Source: an uncultured Ureaplasma sp.
GTDB lineage: Bacteria > Bacillota_I > Bacilli_A > Mycoplasmatales > Mycoplasmoidaceae
DNA length: 42,622 nucleotides
Direction: 5' to 3'
NCBI GenBank assembly: GCA_902791895.1
Contig: CADAXN010000002.1
Coordinates: forward strand, 1-42,622
Shown here: positions 22,849 through 33,546 of the stretch, piece after piece
Layout of the letters: the number at the start of each line of letters is the position of its first letter
Numbering within the stretch: position 1 is the stretch's first letter
Position numbers and translations under genes: made by a program
The notes under the pieces: model-generated
The model's database searches: none
Told to the model about the DNA's origin: nothing
The model's input: only the letters and a program-made list of their open reading frames with translations

Positions 22849-24525
22849 TTATTTATCTCCTTTTCCAGATTTCATAGCAGTTTTAGATTGTTTAGATATT
22901 TTCTTATCAACAACACTTGTACTATGAGATAAGTACTTAGCAATTGTTGCTCGATTAGTTTTATATGCCGGACTATCATAAACAATCTTACCACTATCAA
23001 TAACTGCAATTCTTGTAGAGATTGATAAGATTTCATCAAGTTCATATGAAATTAATAAAACTGCCGTGCCGTTTTTAGCATCTTGAATAATTCTTTGGTG
23101 AATATAGTTTATTGCGCCTAAGTCTAAACCTCTAGTTGGTTGCACAAAAATTGCAAAGTTATGAGGTCTAGATAATTCACGACCAATAACTAACTTTTGT
23201 TGATTACCACCTGAAAGTGAACGTGCTTTTGCTTTACCATCGTTAGCTCCACGAACATCTCATTCACTAATGATTGATTTAGCATATGTTGTAATTTGCT
23301 TTTTATTTAAAAAACCAAATACAGTAAATGGGTATTTATCAATTTGTGGTAAAACAGCATTGATAGATACTGATTCATCAAGCACTAAACCATATTTCAA
23401 ACGGTCTTCTGGAACATGGCATAAACCATTGTCATATAATGTTTTAACTTTTGAGTCAATAACATCAATTTTTGTTTTTAACTTAACATTGTAAATAGTT
23501 ACTGAACCAGTTACACGATTCTTTAACAAACCGCCTAAAATTAAAGCTAATTCAGTTTGACCATTACCTTCAATACCAGCTAATCCTAAAATTTCACCTT
23601 CATGAATTTTTAAGTCAAAATTTTTAAGAGCTAGAACTTTTGGTTGAGCTAATTTGTAAGCATTTAAATTTTTAATATCACAAATTACTGGACGTTTATC
23701 ATAACTTGAGTCTTTAACATTGTTTTTAGTTAGAACAAGTTTATAACCAACCATTTCATTAGCCATATCTTGTTCAGTTACTTTTTTAACATCTACAGTT
23801 TTAACTAATCGTCCTTTACGAATGATAGACGCACGATCAGCAACGGCTTTAACCTCATTAAGCTTGTGTGTAATTAAAATGATTGTTTTGCCTTGCTTTT
23901 TAAATTCAAGAACCATTTTTAAGAAACCTTTGATTTCTTCATCTGATAACACTGCTGTTGGTTCATCAAAAATCAAAATATCTGCATCACGATATAACAA
24001 CTTAAGAATTTCTGTTCTTTGTTGTTCACCAACTGATGCATTTACTGATAGAGTATCAAGATTAACTGGTAAATTATATTCAGCAGATAATTTTTCAATT
24101 TTTTTGCGAGCAGATTTACGGTCTAAAAAACCATTTTTCGTCATTTCAGCACCAAGAATGATATTGTCTAATAATGTGTAAACATTAACTAACTTAAAGT
24201 GTTGGTGCACCATTCCTAGTCCATTTCTTCTAGCATCACTAGCACTAGACAATATTTGTTCTTTACCATTGATAATTACTTTTCCAGAATCATATGGTAA
24301 AGTTCCAAATAAAATTGACATGATAGTTGTTTTTCCAGCACCATTTTCACCAACTAAAGCATGAATTTCATTTTTCTCTACTTTCAATGTTAAGTTGTCA
24401 TTTGCTATTAACTGACCGTTGTTAAAAGTCTTAGTGATGTTTAACATTTCAACAGCATATTTTGAAGTGTTAGCCTCATATAAACTTGGAAGTTTTTTTT
24501 GTTTTAATTCTAATTCTTTTTTCAT
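22849..24525 (-). CDS. Nucleoside ABC transporter ATP-binding protein (double ATPase, NupO/RbsA-like)
   Basis: Cytoplasmic energiser with two ABC domains in one chain; 558 aa. The N-terminal domain has Walker A GENGAGKTT, MVHQHFKL (the Q-loop form of BMP-family nucleoside ATPases) and Walker B ILIFDEPTAVL. The C-terminal domain has the degenerate Walker A GIEGNGQTEL, HVPEDRLKYGLV, signature LSGGNQQK and PTRGLDLGA. The frame also reads upstream into the preceding gene; the start taken, MKKELELKQKK, has an AAAGG site and lies 10 nt after the BMP protein stop. Confidence 0.94.
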
Positions 24526-24535
24526 GATAAAACCT

Positions 24536-26242
24536 TTAACTATACATGAAATATTTATTTTCATCCAACATATCAAATGGAGTTCTTTCATATGCATCCC
24601 CACCATATGGATTAGGAAATTCATATGTGGTGTTGTATAAAAATTCAATTATTGTGTTGTAGTCTTCAAATTGATCATCAGGAGAAAGAATTTTCATCGC
24701 TGCCCTAAGTGAATCCCATCCAGTTCCACCAAATGGATCTTCAGGTTGATATTTAGTGTCATCACCCTTTGAAATCATAACTCCACCATTATAAACGTTT
24801 CCAACAGATAAATATCCAGCATTACCAACAAATGAACGCGAAACTTTTGCAGAATCTGATGTTAATGCTTCTGCTAATGGAGTATGATCATAACCTAATC
24901 AATGAATTTCATTTTGGTCGTAATAATAACCTCTAATACCTTTGGCTTGAGCTTGAAGGATTAATGAACCAAGTTGAGCTAAGTTTTTTTGTGCAGAGAA
25001 TTGAATAATCTTGTCACCATAGTTAAGTGGTGAAAGACTAGTATATTGTGCAAGCTCTCCATTCTCTTGATCAGTATCAACACCAATAACAACAGTTGGA
25101 GAGTGTTCACAACGTACTTCATTAACTGCATCGATAGTTTGCGGACCAGCTACTGGTAAAATAGCATCAGCACCTTGAGTTAACAATTGTTGTACTAAAA
25201 GTCTTGCATCTCCAGTATTAAATGAATTTGTGTAGAAAGAAGTAGACTTACCAGCAGAAATTAAATCAACTGTTCGTTTGTCTTTAGTTGCTTGGTCTCA
25301 ATCATTGTACTCTATATACTTAGGCAAAATAAAATTATTATAGAAATAAATACCTCATTCAAAACCACCCATAAATGAAGTAACAGTAGGAATTGGTAGT
25401 CCTCCAAAAGTACCAACGGCTAATTTACCATTATTTACTTTTGAATACACATCATCATATCTTGATTGTAGGTATTGACAAATTGCTATGCCACATAAGA
25501 AAGCGGCTTGGTCAGATCTAAAGGTTGTTGCTGAAATATGTTCATCACTAAAATTTGAATCTAGTATTAAATAACTTACTTTTTCAAAAGTATCGTGATA
25601 TTGAGCAATAAATTGTGCAACTGGTGTTTCATGTAAAAATCCACCTAAAATTATGCTACCTTTTCCTAAAGAAGAATGTTCAATTGAATTAACTGCAGAT
25701 GTATAAGAGTTGATGAATCCTTTATTATCGTCTGAAGTTGGTTTAATAGATTTAGCTGAATATACACCATCAGAATACGAATTAGATGGTTCACTTAATT
25801 GTGGCATTTTAATTCGCATACCATCGCCTGGTTGTCAAGTATCTGTACCTAATGTTGTGTCATTTTGGTGAACTCAATTAGTAAGTCCAAGATACGAACT
25901 TTCATTGAATGACTTATCCAAAATAGAGTGAGCATTACTATCAATAATCAATTGAGCATATTCAAATAATCGTTGATTTTGAATATTGTTAATTGATGAC
26001 ATTGGATCAGTCGCATCAATTTTAGCATTGCTATAAATTGAAGAAATTTCATGTATTGGTTCATCTTCTGGTGATGACTGTCATGCTGATTCATCTTGCA
26101 AAGAAGAATAATCAGCAGCTGAATCAGGGTTAATTGTTTTACCAGTATACCCAGCAATAATAGCAATACCCGCAGCTACTTTAATCAATGCTTTACAAGC
26201 ACTAGGTAGTGGTTTCTTTTGTGTTTTTGCTTTCTTTGTCAT
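24536..26242 (-). CDS. BMP-family substrate-binding protein of the nucleoside importer
   Basis: Extracellular binding component (568 aa) of the ABC system encoded downstream. It has a Lys-rich N terminus followed by a hydrophobic segment (about 18-32, LIKVAAGIAIIAG), then a low-complexity Ser/Asp linker and the periplasmic-binding-like BMP domain. Recognisable parts are SDQAAFLCGIAICQYL, GKLAVGTFGGLPIPTVTSFMGGFEWG, QGADAILPVAGPQT and VVIGVDTDQEN. The segment after the hydrophobic stretch has no Cys, so no lipobox is present; the only nearby Cys (residue 16) precedes it. The protein would be held by an uncleaved helix or secreted. The ribosome-binding site is AAGGAT; it is the first gene of the operon. 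Confidence 0.88.
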
Positions 26243-26278
26243 TGAGATCCTTTCTGAAATAAAATAAAAAATGACGTC

Positions 26279-26284
26279 ATTATA
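26279..26284 (-). promoter_or_regulatory. -10 box of the nucleoside-importer operon
   Basis: TATAAT on the minus strand with a TTGCTA 15 nt upstream. The predicted transcript start falls in the 10-bp palindrome ATGACGTCAT (26271-26280). Confidence 0.55.
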
Positions 26285-26308
26285 AACGCTTATTCGCAAT
26301 AGCAAGAT

Positions 26309-26322
26309 AATTGTTTACAATT
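26309..26322. promoter_or_regulatory. 14-bp inverted repeat between divergent promoters (possible operator)
   Basis: AATTGT-TT-ACAATT lies just upstream of the importer promoter and about 105 bp from the metG promoter. Its position suggests a repressor or activator site, but no regulator gene is identified. Confidence 0.35.
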
Positions 26323-26426
26323 AACATCATACTTTGTCCATTTGACTTATTATATAAATTACATTTATAAAAATAATATTTTTAGAGTGTATTGTTAGTA
26401 CATAAAGTAGTTTATTATCATCAATG

Positions 26427-26432
26427 TATAAT
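26427..26432 (+). promoter_or_regulatory. -10 box deciding the metG start
   Basis: TATAAT lies between two in-frame ATGs. The upstream ATG (26424) precedes the -10 box and cannot be on the transcript; the ATG at 26442 lies 9 nt downstream and would be at or near the first transcribed base. Confidence 0.6.
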
Positions 26433-26441
26433 AAAAACAAT

Positions 26442-27998
26442 ATGGCAAAGAAGTATCTTATAACAACTCCTATTTATTATGCATCAGGAAAACCACATAT
26501 TGGTCATGCATTTACCACTATTTTGGCTGATACTTTTGCATCTTATAAACGTCTTTTAGGTTATGATGCCCTTTTATTATCCGGAATGGATGAACATGGA
26601 CAAAAAATCGCCGATAAAGCAGCAAGTGTTGGTAAAAAACCACAAGATTTTGTTGATGATATCAATGTAGATTTTCATAACTTATGAAAACTTTTAAACA
26701 TCAATTTTGGTGCATTTATACGTACATCTAGTCCAGAACACTGCCAAGCAGTACAAAAAGTTTTTTCAAAACTTTATGAAGACAAACAAATCTATTTGGA
26801 TAGTTGAAAAGGTTTATATTGTGTACAATGCGAGGAAAATTATACACAAAGTACAGCAGTCAAACATGAAGATGGACAATTATATTGCAAAGTAGGTCAT
26901 AAATTAGTAGAAAAGTCAGAATCTTCTTATTTTTTAAAAATTTCAAAATTTCAAGATTGATTAATTGATTTTTATAAAAAACAACCTAATTTCATTACTC
27001 CAACTGAAAGAGTGACTGAAATTATGAAAAATTTCATTTTACCTGGACTTGAAGATTTATCAATTACTCGTACTACTTTTGATTGGGGTGTAAAAACAAT
27101 CGAAGATAAATATCATATCCTTTATGTTTGAATTGATGCTCTAATGTCATATTTAACAGGTTTAGGTTATTTACAAAAAAATGATGGACTTTACCAAAAA
27201 TACTGAAACAATGATGATTCAGAAAAAATTAATATTGTTGGTAAAGAAATCACTAGATTTCATGGAATTTACTGACCGGTTCTTTTAAAATGTTTAGATT
27301 TAAAATTACCATCTAGAATTATCTCTCATGGATGAATCATTACTAAAGAAGGAAAGATGTCAAAATCTTTAGGTAATGTTGTTGATCCAGTTGAATATAT
27401 CAATAAATACGGAAGCGATGCTTTAAGATACTATTTAATGAAAAACATCACTATCTATAGTGATGGAGTATTCTCAAATGATATGTTCATCAATACTTAT
27501 AATTCTGATTTAGCTAACAATTATGGTAACTTGATTTCTAGATCTTTAGGAATGATTAATAAATACACAAATGGAATAATTCCAGAGATTAATAATAGTG
27601 CTTTAGATAGTATTGACAAAGCACTTATTAATAAGGTAAAAGAAATGTTGCCTTTAGTTGAAAAATATGTTGATTGTTTTGAATTCAATAATTTAGTTAA
27701 TGAGTTAATGAATTTATGTTCAATGACTAATAAATACATTGAGGATACAAAACCTTGAACATTAAAAGAAGAAAATCAAAAACCTAAATTATTTAATTTC
27801 TTAAACATCATTGCAAATGTTTCAAGAAACTTAACTTTCTATCTTTCACCAATTCTTAAAAATGGTTGTGAATTAGCAAAAGAACAATATAAATTTTCTG
27901 AAGAAAATTTAAATGTTAAAACTTTAACTAATTTCGAAGTCTTAAATAATCGTCAAGTTGGTGCATGCAAACCTATTTTTGTAAGAATAAAAGAATAA
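26442..27998 (+). CDS. metG: Methionyl-tRNA synthetase
   Basis: It charges tRNA-Met with methionine; 518 aa, complete, with several UGA Trp codons. Class I signatures are YYASGKPHIGHA (HIGH) near the N terminus and KEGKMSKSLGNVVDP (KMSKS). A Cys pair (YCVQCEENY) lies in the connective domain, which keeps few Zn ligands. The C terminus lacks the tRNA-binding (EMAP-like) domain found in longer forms. No ribosome-binding site is present, and a -10 box sits 9 nt before the ATG, pointing to a leaderless mRNA. Confidence 0.96.
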
Positions 27999-28020
27999 TA
28001 AACCACATATTCAGTATTAA

Positions 28021-28050
28021 TAATTTTGCTTTTGATAAAGCAAATTTTAT
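28021..28050 (+). terminator. Rho-independent terminator after metG
   Basis: Stem TTTGCTTT / AAAGCAAA with a 4-nt loop, extended by A-T pairs and followed by TTTTATTTTC. Confidence 0.7.
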
Positions 28051-28072
28051 TTTCATAATCGCTAACATTTTT

Positions 28073-28096
28073 ATGTTGAATTTAATTGGGTTCAAC
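28073..28096. promoter_or_regulatory. Inverted repeat upstream of pepA
   Basis: TGTTGAA and TTCAACA with a 10-nt spacer, about 45 bp before the pepA ATG and just upstream of its probable TATAAA box. A possible operator; function not shown. Confidence 0.3.
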
Positions 28097-28141
28097 ACTT
28101 AAATAACAAAAAAACATTTATAAATATAAAATATTCTTACT

Positions 28142-29512
28142 ATGTATTCCATTAATTTAAAAAACAAATTTGATATCACATTAAAAGCTATTTCTTCAGT
28201 TGATAAAGCTGCTAAATCTGCAAAAAATTTAAGTTGTGTTAACGAAAAAAATAACATTTACTTTGTAATCAACAAAAAAGAGTTTAATTTACCTGATTTT
28301 AACTATGCTGTCCGAAACTTTTTTGCTGCACATATAAAGAACGTAAACATCGATGTAAACTCATTTTTAGCACTAATTGACTCAAAATATCATCAAGCAG
28401 TTATAACATGATTTTTAACAAATCATGAACTTCTAAATTTCTTACCATTTAATTTAAAATCTGATAAGAAACCTAAGATTACTAACAACTTCATCGTTGA
28501 TAAAAAATATCAAAAGTTGGTAGACAATTCAAAATCAATGGTTGATGCTTTTAACTTTTCAAGAGAATTGCAATTAATGCCAAGTAACTATTTAAATCCT
28601 AATTCATTTGCTCAGAAAATTAAAAAATTATTTGAACCATACAAAAACATTTTAGAAATCAAAATCTTAAATAAACAAGATTTAGCTAATAAAAAAATGA
28701 ATTTAATTCTATCAGTTGGTAACGCTTCAAACGAAGCTAATTCACCTAAATTAATTTCAATTAAGTTTAAAAATACTAAGCCAACATTTGCTGTAGTTGG
28801 TAAAGGAATCACATTTGATACTGGTGGAATCAACTTAAAACCTGGAGTACATATGACAGGTATGCAATATGACATGTCAGGAGCTGCAATCGTTGCTGGA
28901 ATCATGTATGCATTTTGCTTGAACAAAATTAAACCTAACTTTGCAGTTGTAATGCCTTTAGCTGTTAATGATATTGGTTCTAACTGTACAAAAGTAGGTG
29001 ATGTAATCACCTCTTACTCTAAAAAAACGGTAGAAATAACTAACACTGATGCTGAAGGAAGATTGATTTTAGCTGATGCAATGACTTATGCAATTAAAGA
29101 TTTAGGTGTTAAATCAATTGCTACTATTGCTACATTAACAGGAGCAATCACTATTGCTTTGGGTGATGTCTATACTGGATATTGATCAAACAACATTAAC
29201 AATACTGCTTTATTTGCCAAAGCAGCAAACAATGCTGGTGAATATGTTTGAAACATGCCATTTAATAATGAATTTTCAAAACCATTGAAAAAATCATTGC
29301 TTGCTGATTTAATCAATTGTGTTGAAAAAGGAGATGCTTCTTCTATCTCAGCAGCTTGTTTCTTAAAAGAGTTTGCTAATGGTGTGGATTTTATCCACCT
29401 AGATATTGCTGGAAGTAGTGAAATTAAAGCAAGAGGATTTTCTCACCCATTACCAGTAATGCTAAATACATTATTTGAGTTTGTTAAGGAAAACTTCCAT
29501 GGCAAAAAATAA
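28142..29512 (+). CDS. pepA: Leucyl aminopeptidase (M17 family)
   Basis: Cytosolic two-metal aminopeptidase (456 aa) that releases N-terminal residues from peptides. The active-site segments are VVGKGITFDTGGINLKP (Lys and Asp metal/catalytic residues) and NTDAEGRLILADAM (Asp, Glu, Arg), plus ATLTGAITIALG. The N-terminal M17 domain is short and divergent, as in other mollicutes. Its start follows an A/T-rich -10-like TATAAA with no ribosome-binding site. Its last 14 bases overlap a small membrane-protein gene. Confidence 0.95.
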
Positions 29513-29678
29513 AGATTTAGACATAAATCAAACTAATAGAAACCCTAACTCTCCGGTTTCTGAGGAACAATTAAAGAAAATAAAAACAAAACGAGTAGCA
29601 ATAGTTACCCTATTATCTATTTTAGCCGCTGCAAGCATAGTGGCAATGATTTTGGTTTTTGTTTTTATAAAAAAATAG
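29499..29678 (+). CDS. Small single-helix membrane protein
   Basis: Protein of 59 aa. A hydrophilic, Asn/Lys-rich N-terminal half (KNKDLDINQTNRNPNSPVS) is followed by one strongly hydrophobic helix (about 36-57, IVTLLSILAAASIVAMILV) and a short FIKK end. This is a tail-anchored layout with the N terminus probably cytoplasmic. The ATG overlaps the pepA end and has an AAGGA site 8 nt upstream, so it is co-expressed with pepA. Function unknown. Confidence 0.65.
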   Translation: MAKNKDLDINQTNRNPNSPVSEEQLKKIKTKRVAIVTLLSILAAASIVAMILVFVFIKK

Positions 29679-29868
29679 TGATTTTATAACGCATATAATT
29701 ATTGATAAATCTTTCGTGTTTATAGTTCTTAATAATTGAATAGAAAAACAATTGTTTGTTTAAATCTATACTGCTTAAATTAATGCAGTTAAAATTATTT
29801 TGTTATATTTATTTGACTTTTGAACATATATATTTCATATATATACATTATTTAGGATGGTTGTTTAA

Positions 29869-29934
29869 ATGAAAAAATCAAAATTATTTTTGATATACTT
29901 ATCATGCTATGTTTTGTATATAATTTATATATAG
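29869..29934 (+). CDS. Possible 21-aa hydrophobic leader peptide ahead of tpiA
   Basis: A start ATG behind AGGATGG encodes MKKSKLFLIYLSCYVLY and ends at TAG 13 nt before the tpiA start. Its codons overlap the likely tpiA -10 box (TATAAT, 29919-29924), so it may be fortuitous. The rest of 29679-29868 is AT-rich and shows no gene. Confidence 0.2.
   Translation: MKKSKLFLIYLSCYVLYIIYI
29919..29924 (+). promoter_or_regulatory. -10 box of tpiA
   Basis: TATAAT 23 nt before the tpiA ATG, leaving room for the weak GAAAGAGAA ribosome-binding site. Confidence 0.5.
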
Positions 29935-29947
29935 AAAGAGAATTGAT

Positions 29948-30958
29948 ATGGCTACTAAAAAATCTAAGTCAAATAAAACCAAAAAAGTTGCTAAGGTTGA
30001 AACTAAACCTGCTAAAACTGAAAAAACTACAGTTGCTCAAAATAAACCTGCTAAGAAAAAACGCGCTACTATAAAAGAAGAAATTAAAGACTACTTAGCT
30101 GAAAGAAATAATAAAGTGTTCATTGGTAACTGAAAAATGAACATGAAGTTTGATGATATAAAATCTTACTTTCATCACTTTAATACATTACTTAAGAAAG
30201 ACAAAATCTTAAGTCAAATGAATAACCTTATTGGTATTGCGCCAACTGCAATCGGTTTATTGCCTGTAGCTGGGATGGTAAAAAATGGTGTAATGCCTGT
30301 TGCACAATTTGTTCACCATGCAAAACAAGGTTCTTACACAGGTTGTATTTCTTATGATCAAGTTCATGAATATAACATTAACTACGCTATCGTTGGTCAC
30401 TCTGAAACAAGAAAAATGTTTAAACTAACTGAAAATGATATTAACTTAGTAGTTAAAACATTGTTAGAAAATGATATGCATCCTATTCTTTGTATCGGTG
30501 ATACACTTGAAGAATATGAAGCTAAAGAAACTGAAAAATCAATTACAAGACAGTTATTAAATGATCTAAAAGGTATTCATCCTGAACTTGTTAAAAATGT
30601 AATTATTGCTTATGAACCAATTTGAGCAATTGGTAGAAAAGCCGCAACAGTTCAGCAAATTCAAAGAATGATAACATTTATTCGTACAACAATTGAAGAA
30701 ATGTTTGATAGCAAAACTGCGAAGGAAACTCACGTTCTATATGGCGGAAGTGTTAAAGTAGAAAACGCTATGGATATTTTAAAAGTTAAAGGATTAGACG
30801 GCTTCATGATTGGCGGAGACAGTCTAAACCCTGAATCATTCTATGAAATAATTATCTCTTCTCAAGAATACGCTCGTGTTAATAGCATTATCAATGCTAA
30901 GAAAATTGCTAAAGCAAACAAAAAAATCGAGAAAGAAAAACTTAAAAATAGTAATTAA
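29948..30958 (+). CDS. tpiA: Triosephosphate isomerase with Lys-rich terminal extensions
   Basis: It interconverts dihydroxyacetone phosphate and glyceraldehyde 3-phosphate in glycolysis; 336 aa against about 250 usual. The TIM barrel starts at about residue 55 (NKVFIGNWKMN, catalytic Asn61/Lys63), with the catalytic His in AIVGHSETR, the catalytic Glu in IAYEPIWAIG, and phosphate loops LYGGSV and GFMIGGDSL. Ahead of it is a 54-residue tail made mainly of Lys, Ala, Thr and Pro (KKSKSNKTKKVAKVETKPAK), resembling histone H1 or nucleoid-protein tails. The C terminus also ends in a Lys-rich helix (KKIAKANKKIEKEKLK). All catalytic residues are present, so the enzyme should be active. The start has no in-frame alternative ATG closer to the barrel except within NMKFDD. 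Confidence 0.93.
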
Positions 30959-30981
30959 CTTTTAAAAATTCTCTATTCAAA

Positions 30982-31010
30982 AATATCACTACTCAAGTGA
31001 TATTTTTTAT
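30982..31010 (+). terminator. Rho-independent terminator after tpiA
   Basis: Perfect 9-bp stem AATATCACT / AGTGATATT with a 5-nt loop, followed by TTTTATTTAT. Confidence 0.8.
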
Positions 31011-31081
31011 TTATCAGATTATTTTGTTAAATGATTACATATAATTATTTAAATGCTTTTATTTTAAGGAGCAGTTATTTT

Positions 31082-32035
31082 ATGGCTTTACAACAAAAAA
31101 TAATGAATGATTCTAACACATTTGATGTAATTATTATTGGTGCTGGTCCAAGTTCTTTTAGTGCTTCTATTTATCTAGCAAATGCAGGATATAAAGTAGC
31201 TTATATTGAAAAAAATGTACCAGGTGGTAGATTAGTTAATATTCCTTTAATTGTTAATTACCCTGGATTTAAACAAATATCTGGTGCTGATTTAGCATTA
31301 AATATGTATGAACAAGCTGAAGCAAGTGGTGCAATTGCTATTTTTGGCGAAGTTACTCAAATCGATCAATATAAAAACTATCATGTAGTTTATACTTCAG
31401 ATGGAGCTACAAGATATACAAAAGCATTAGTCTTAGCTACTGGTATGCTTGAAAATAAATTAATGGCAAAAAACGCTGAAGAATATGAACATAAAGGTGT
31501 AAGTTATTGTGCTATTTGTGATGGTGTTTTTGCTAAAGACAAAGATGTAATTGTAATTGGTGGAGGAGATAGCGCATTATCAAATGCACTATATCTATCA
31601 AAAATTTGCAAACAAGTTTATGTTGTTGTGCGAAGAGATCAATTCAGAGCAAAATATGTTCAACAAGAACAATTATCACAAGTAGAAAACATTCAAGTTA
31701 TTTTTAATTCTAATGTCGTGACTGTTTTAGGTGATGGTAATAAAGTTACCGGTGTAGAAATAAAAAACAATCAAACAAATGAAGTAAAACAAATCAATTG
31801 TGATTACATTTTTAATTACACTGGATCTATACCTTCAAATCAATATATAACAGACAAAAGTATTTTAGATGAGAATAACAAAATTATTCACAATGAAAAA
31901 ATGGAAACTACTATTCCTGGACTTTATGCTATTGGTGATGTAACAAACAACCAATATCAACAAATTACTATCGCTGTAGCTAATGGTACTGTAGCTGCAC
32001 TTAATATTATTAATTATTTAAATAACTGAAAATAA
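31082..32035 (+). CDS. trxB: Thioredoxin reductase
   Basis: FAD/NADPH enzyme (317 aa) that reduces thioredoxin. It has the FAD-binding DVIIIGAGPSSFSASIY, the redox pair in SYCAICDG (CxxC), NADPH-binding VIGGGDSALSNALYL, and the C-terminal FAD motif PGLYAIGDV. The last codons are a UGA (Trp), Lys and TAA. The start MALQQKIMND was chosen because an AAGGAG site lies 10 nt upstream; an earlier ATG 51 bases before lacks one. It is followed after 2 nt by whiA. Confidence 0.95.
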
Positions 32036-32037
32036 AA

Positions 32038-32961
32038 ATGTCTACATTTAGTGAGTCAATAAAACAAGAGATTTGTAGTCAAAAATATGACAACGAATCC
32101 ATCAAGAAACTATTGTCATCATTTTTAACTAACAAAATGAAAATATCATTATCATCATCAAAAATCGAATATTATGTCGAGTCGAATTTTTCTTTTGTTA
32201 TCCGTTTCATCACTGAGTGTTTAGATAAAGTTATTAAAACAAAGAGATTTTTAAGCTATAGTGAAATTAATAAATTTAACAAAAACAGAATTTATCGTCT
32301 AACTATTGAACAAGAAATTTCTGAAGGTCTTATTAATGAATTAAAAGTTCTTGAAGATAAAGAATTAAATTTCTGCAAAAACGAACAATTAAAAAGTGCT
32401 TACCTAGTTGGTGCATTTTTAAGTGGTGGTAGCATTAGTGATATCTCAAAACCTTTTTATCATTTAGAGATCAGAAGCACAAATCCAAAATATTTGCGCT
32501 TTATCCAACAAATTTTAATTAGTTGAAATCTTTCTCCAACAATTTTAAAACGTAAATATAATAATGTGGTTTACATAAAGCGTTCTACTGAAATTTCTGA
32601 TTTCCTAAAACATATTGGAGCTATTGATAGCATGTCAACATTAGAAGACACTATCATCTCAAGAGATTTTAATAATCAAGTTCATAGATTAAATAATCTT
32701 GACTTCTCTAATATTTCTAAATCTACTAATGCTAGTGATAAGCAAATCGAAATGATTAAAAAAATTCTTCCTACAAAATATTACAAGGAAGAAAAGGATA
32801 AATTTAAAAATTATTGTCAATTGCGTTTAGAAAATCCAACTGCTAGTATTGCTGAACTTACTATTTTATTTCAACAAAGATTTAATACCAAAATTACTCG
32901 GTCTGGTATTAACCATTACATTATTAAGCTTAGAAGATATTATCATAAGTTAAACAAATAA
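32038..32961 (+). CDS. whiA: WhiA-family DNA-binding protein
   Basis: Protein of 307 aa with the WhiA layout: a degenerate LAGLIDADG homing-endonuclease-like N-terminal region (KSAYLVGAFLSGGSI in its second repeat) and a C-terminal helix-turn-helix (ENPTASIAELTILFQQRF, KITRSGINHYIIKLR). WhiA binds DNA and influences division and chromosome segregation in Firmicutes, and in mycoplasmas acts as a regulator of ribosomal-protein genes; the role here is inferred. It is coupled to trxB. Confidence 0.92.
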
Positions 32962-32971
32962 CTTTTGATTT

Positions 32972-33262
32972 TTACTTTTTGCCTCTTCTAGACTTAGCTT
33001 TTTTACTTTTTGGTTTTGGGTGAGAGTTTTTTACTTGGATTTTGCCTTTAGAACTATGGATAACTAGTTCAGATTTATGTTTTCTTGAAATAGCTCTTGC
33101 TTTTTTAATAGCAGTAGATTTTTTTCTAGCATGAAAAGTACGACGTCCTGCTTTGTTAATTTTAACGTCCCATCCACCTTCTTTTTTGTTAGGAACTACA
33201 TGGTGTTCTTTACGGCTTGTTTTTGACTTTTTGCTTTTACTTATTTTTCTTTTCTTTATCAT
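32972..33262 (-). CDS. DUF2188 domain protein with basic tails
   Basis: Protein of 96 aa. The centre (about 19-75) matches the DUF2188 pattern: HHVVPNKKEGGWDVKINKAG, KSTAIKKARAISRKHKSELV and IHSSKGKIQVKNS. The N terminus and the C-terminal 20 residues are almost purely Lys/Arg/Ser (KPKSKKAKSRRGKK), so it is very basic and could bind nucleic acid; the family function is unknown. It converges on whiA with a 10-bp gap. A TATAAT box lies 7 nt before its ATG, with no ribosome-binding site. Confidence 0.8.
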   Translation of the reverse strand: MIKKRKISKSKKSKTSRKEHHVVPNKKEGGWDVKINKAGRRTFHARKKSTAIKKARAISRKHKSELVIHSSKGKIQVKNSHPKPKSKKAKSRRGKK

Positions 33263-33269
33263 ATATTTT

Positions 33270-33275
33270 ATTATA
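33270..33275 (-). promoter_or_regulatory. -10 box implying a leaderless DUF2188 mRNA
   Basis: TATAAT on the minus strand, separated by exactly 7 nt from the ATG. Confidence 0.55.
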
Positions 33276-33298
33276 ACATATATTCATTAAAATAGAGA

Positions 33299-33546
33299 TT
33301 AAATACAAGATAAATATCATTTCTTAAACCAAGAAATGTATTGAGAATTGTCAAAATCAACAACTAGTTATGCAGCAATATTATTTTCAGGTGTAAAACT
33401 ATTAATGTTTTTTGCACCAAATAACTGATCAATTTTATTGATTTTATCAATAATAGAAAAATCAAATTCTATATCTAGAGTTGGATATTTATCGGCCAAA
33501 TTAGATAAAAGTGAAATAATCTTTCAAAAGACTCATTATTTTCCAT
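33299..33546 (-). pseudogene. Decayed gene of about 80 codons
   Basis: From the ATG at 33546 (7 nt after a TATAAT, 33554-33559) the frame reads MENNESFE, then is lost. Shifted by one base it continues with KIISLLSNLADKYPTLDIEF and further to FTPENNIAA, reaches a TAA (33368-33370), and then reads on in the same frame LVVDFDNSQYISWFKKW to a final TAA (33299-33301). The pieces look like one small soluble protein broken by one frameshift and one nonsense codon. I do not recognise the family. The rest of 33560-33785 is AT-rich, with a GTAACAA/TTGTTAC inverted repeat and the polC promoter region. Confidence 0.5.

Noticed and set aside
24526-24648. Upstream extension of the double-ATPase gene by 41 codons.
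   Set aside because: It lies inside the BMP-protein gene in another frame. The downstream ATG has an AAAGG site and starts a typical N terminus.
25948-26305. Two overlapping 70-codon ORFs at the start of the BMP gene.
   Set aside because: They are other-frame readings of the BMP coding sequence and its leader, with no supporting signals.
31031-31081. Earlier ATG adding 17 residues to trxB.
   Set aside because: It has no ribosome-binding site, while the ATG at 31082 follows AAGGAG at good spacing and gives the family's usual length.
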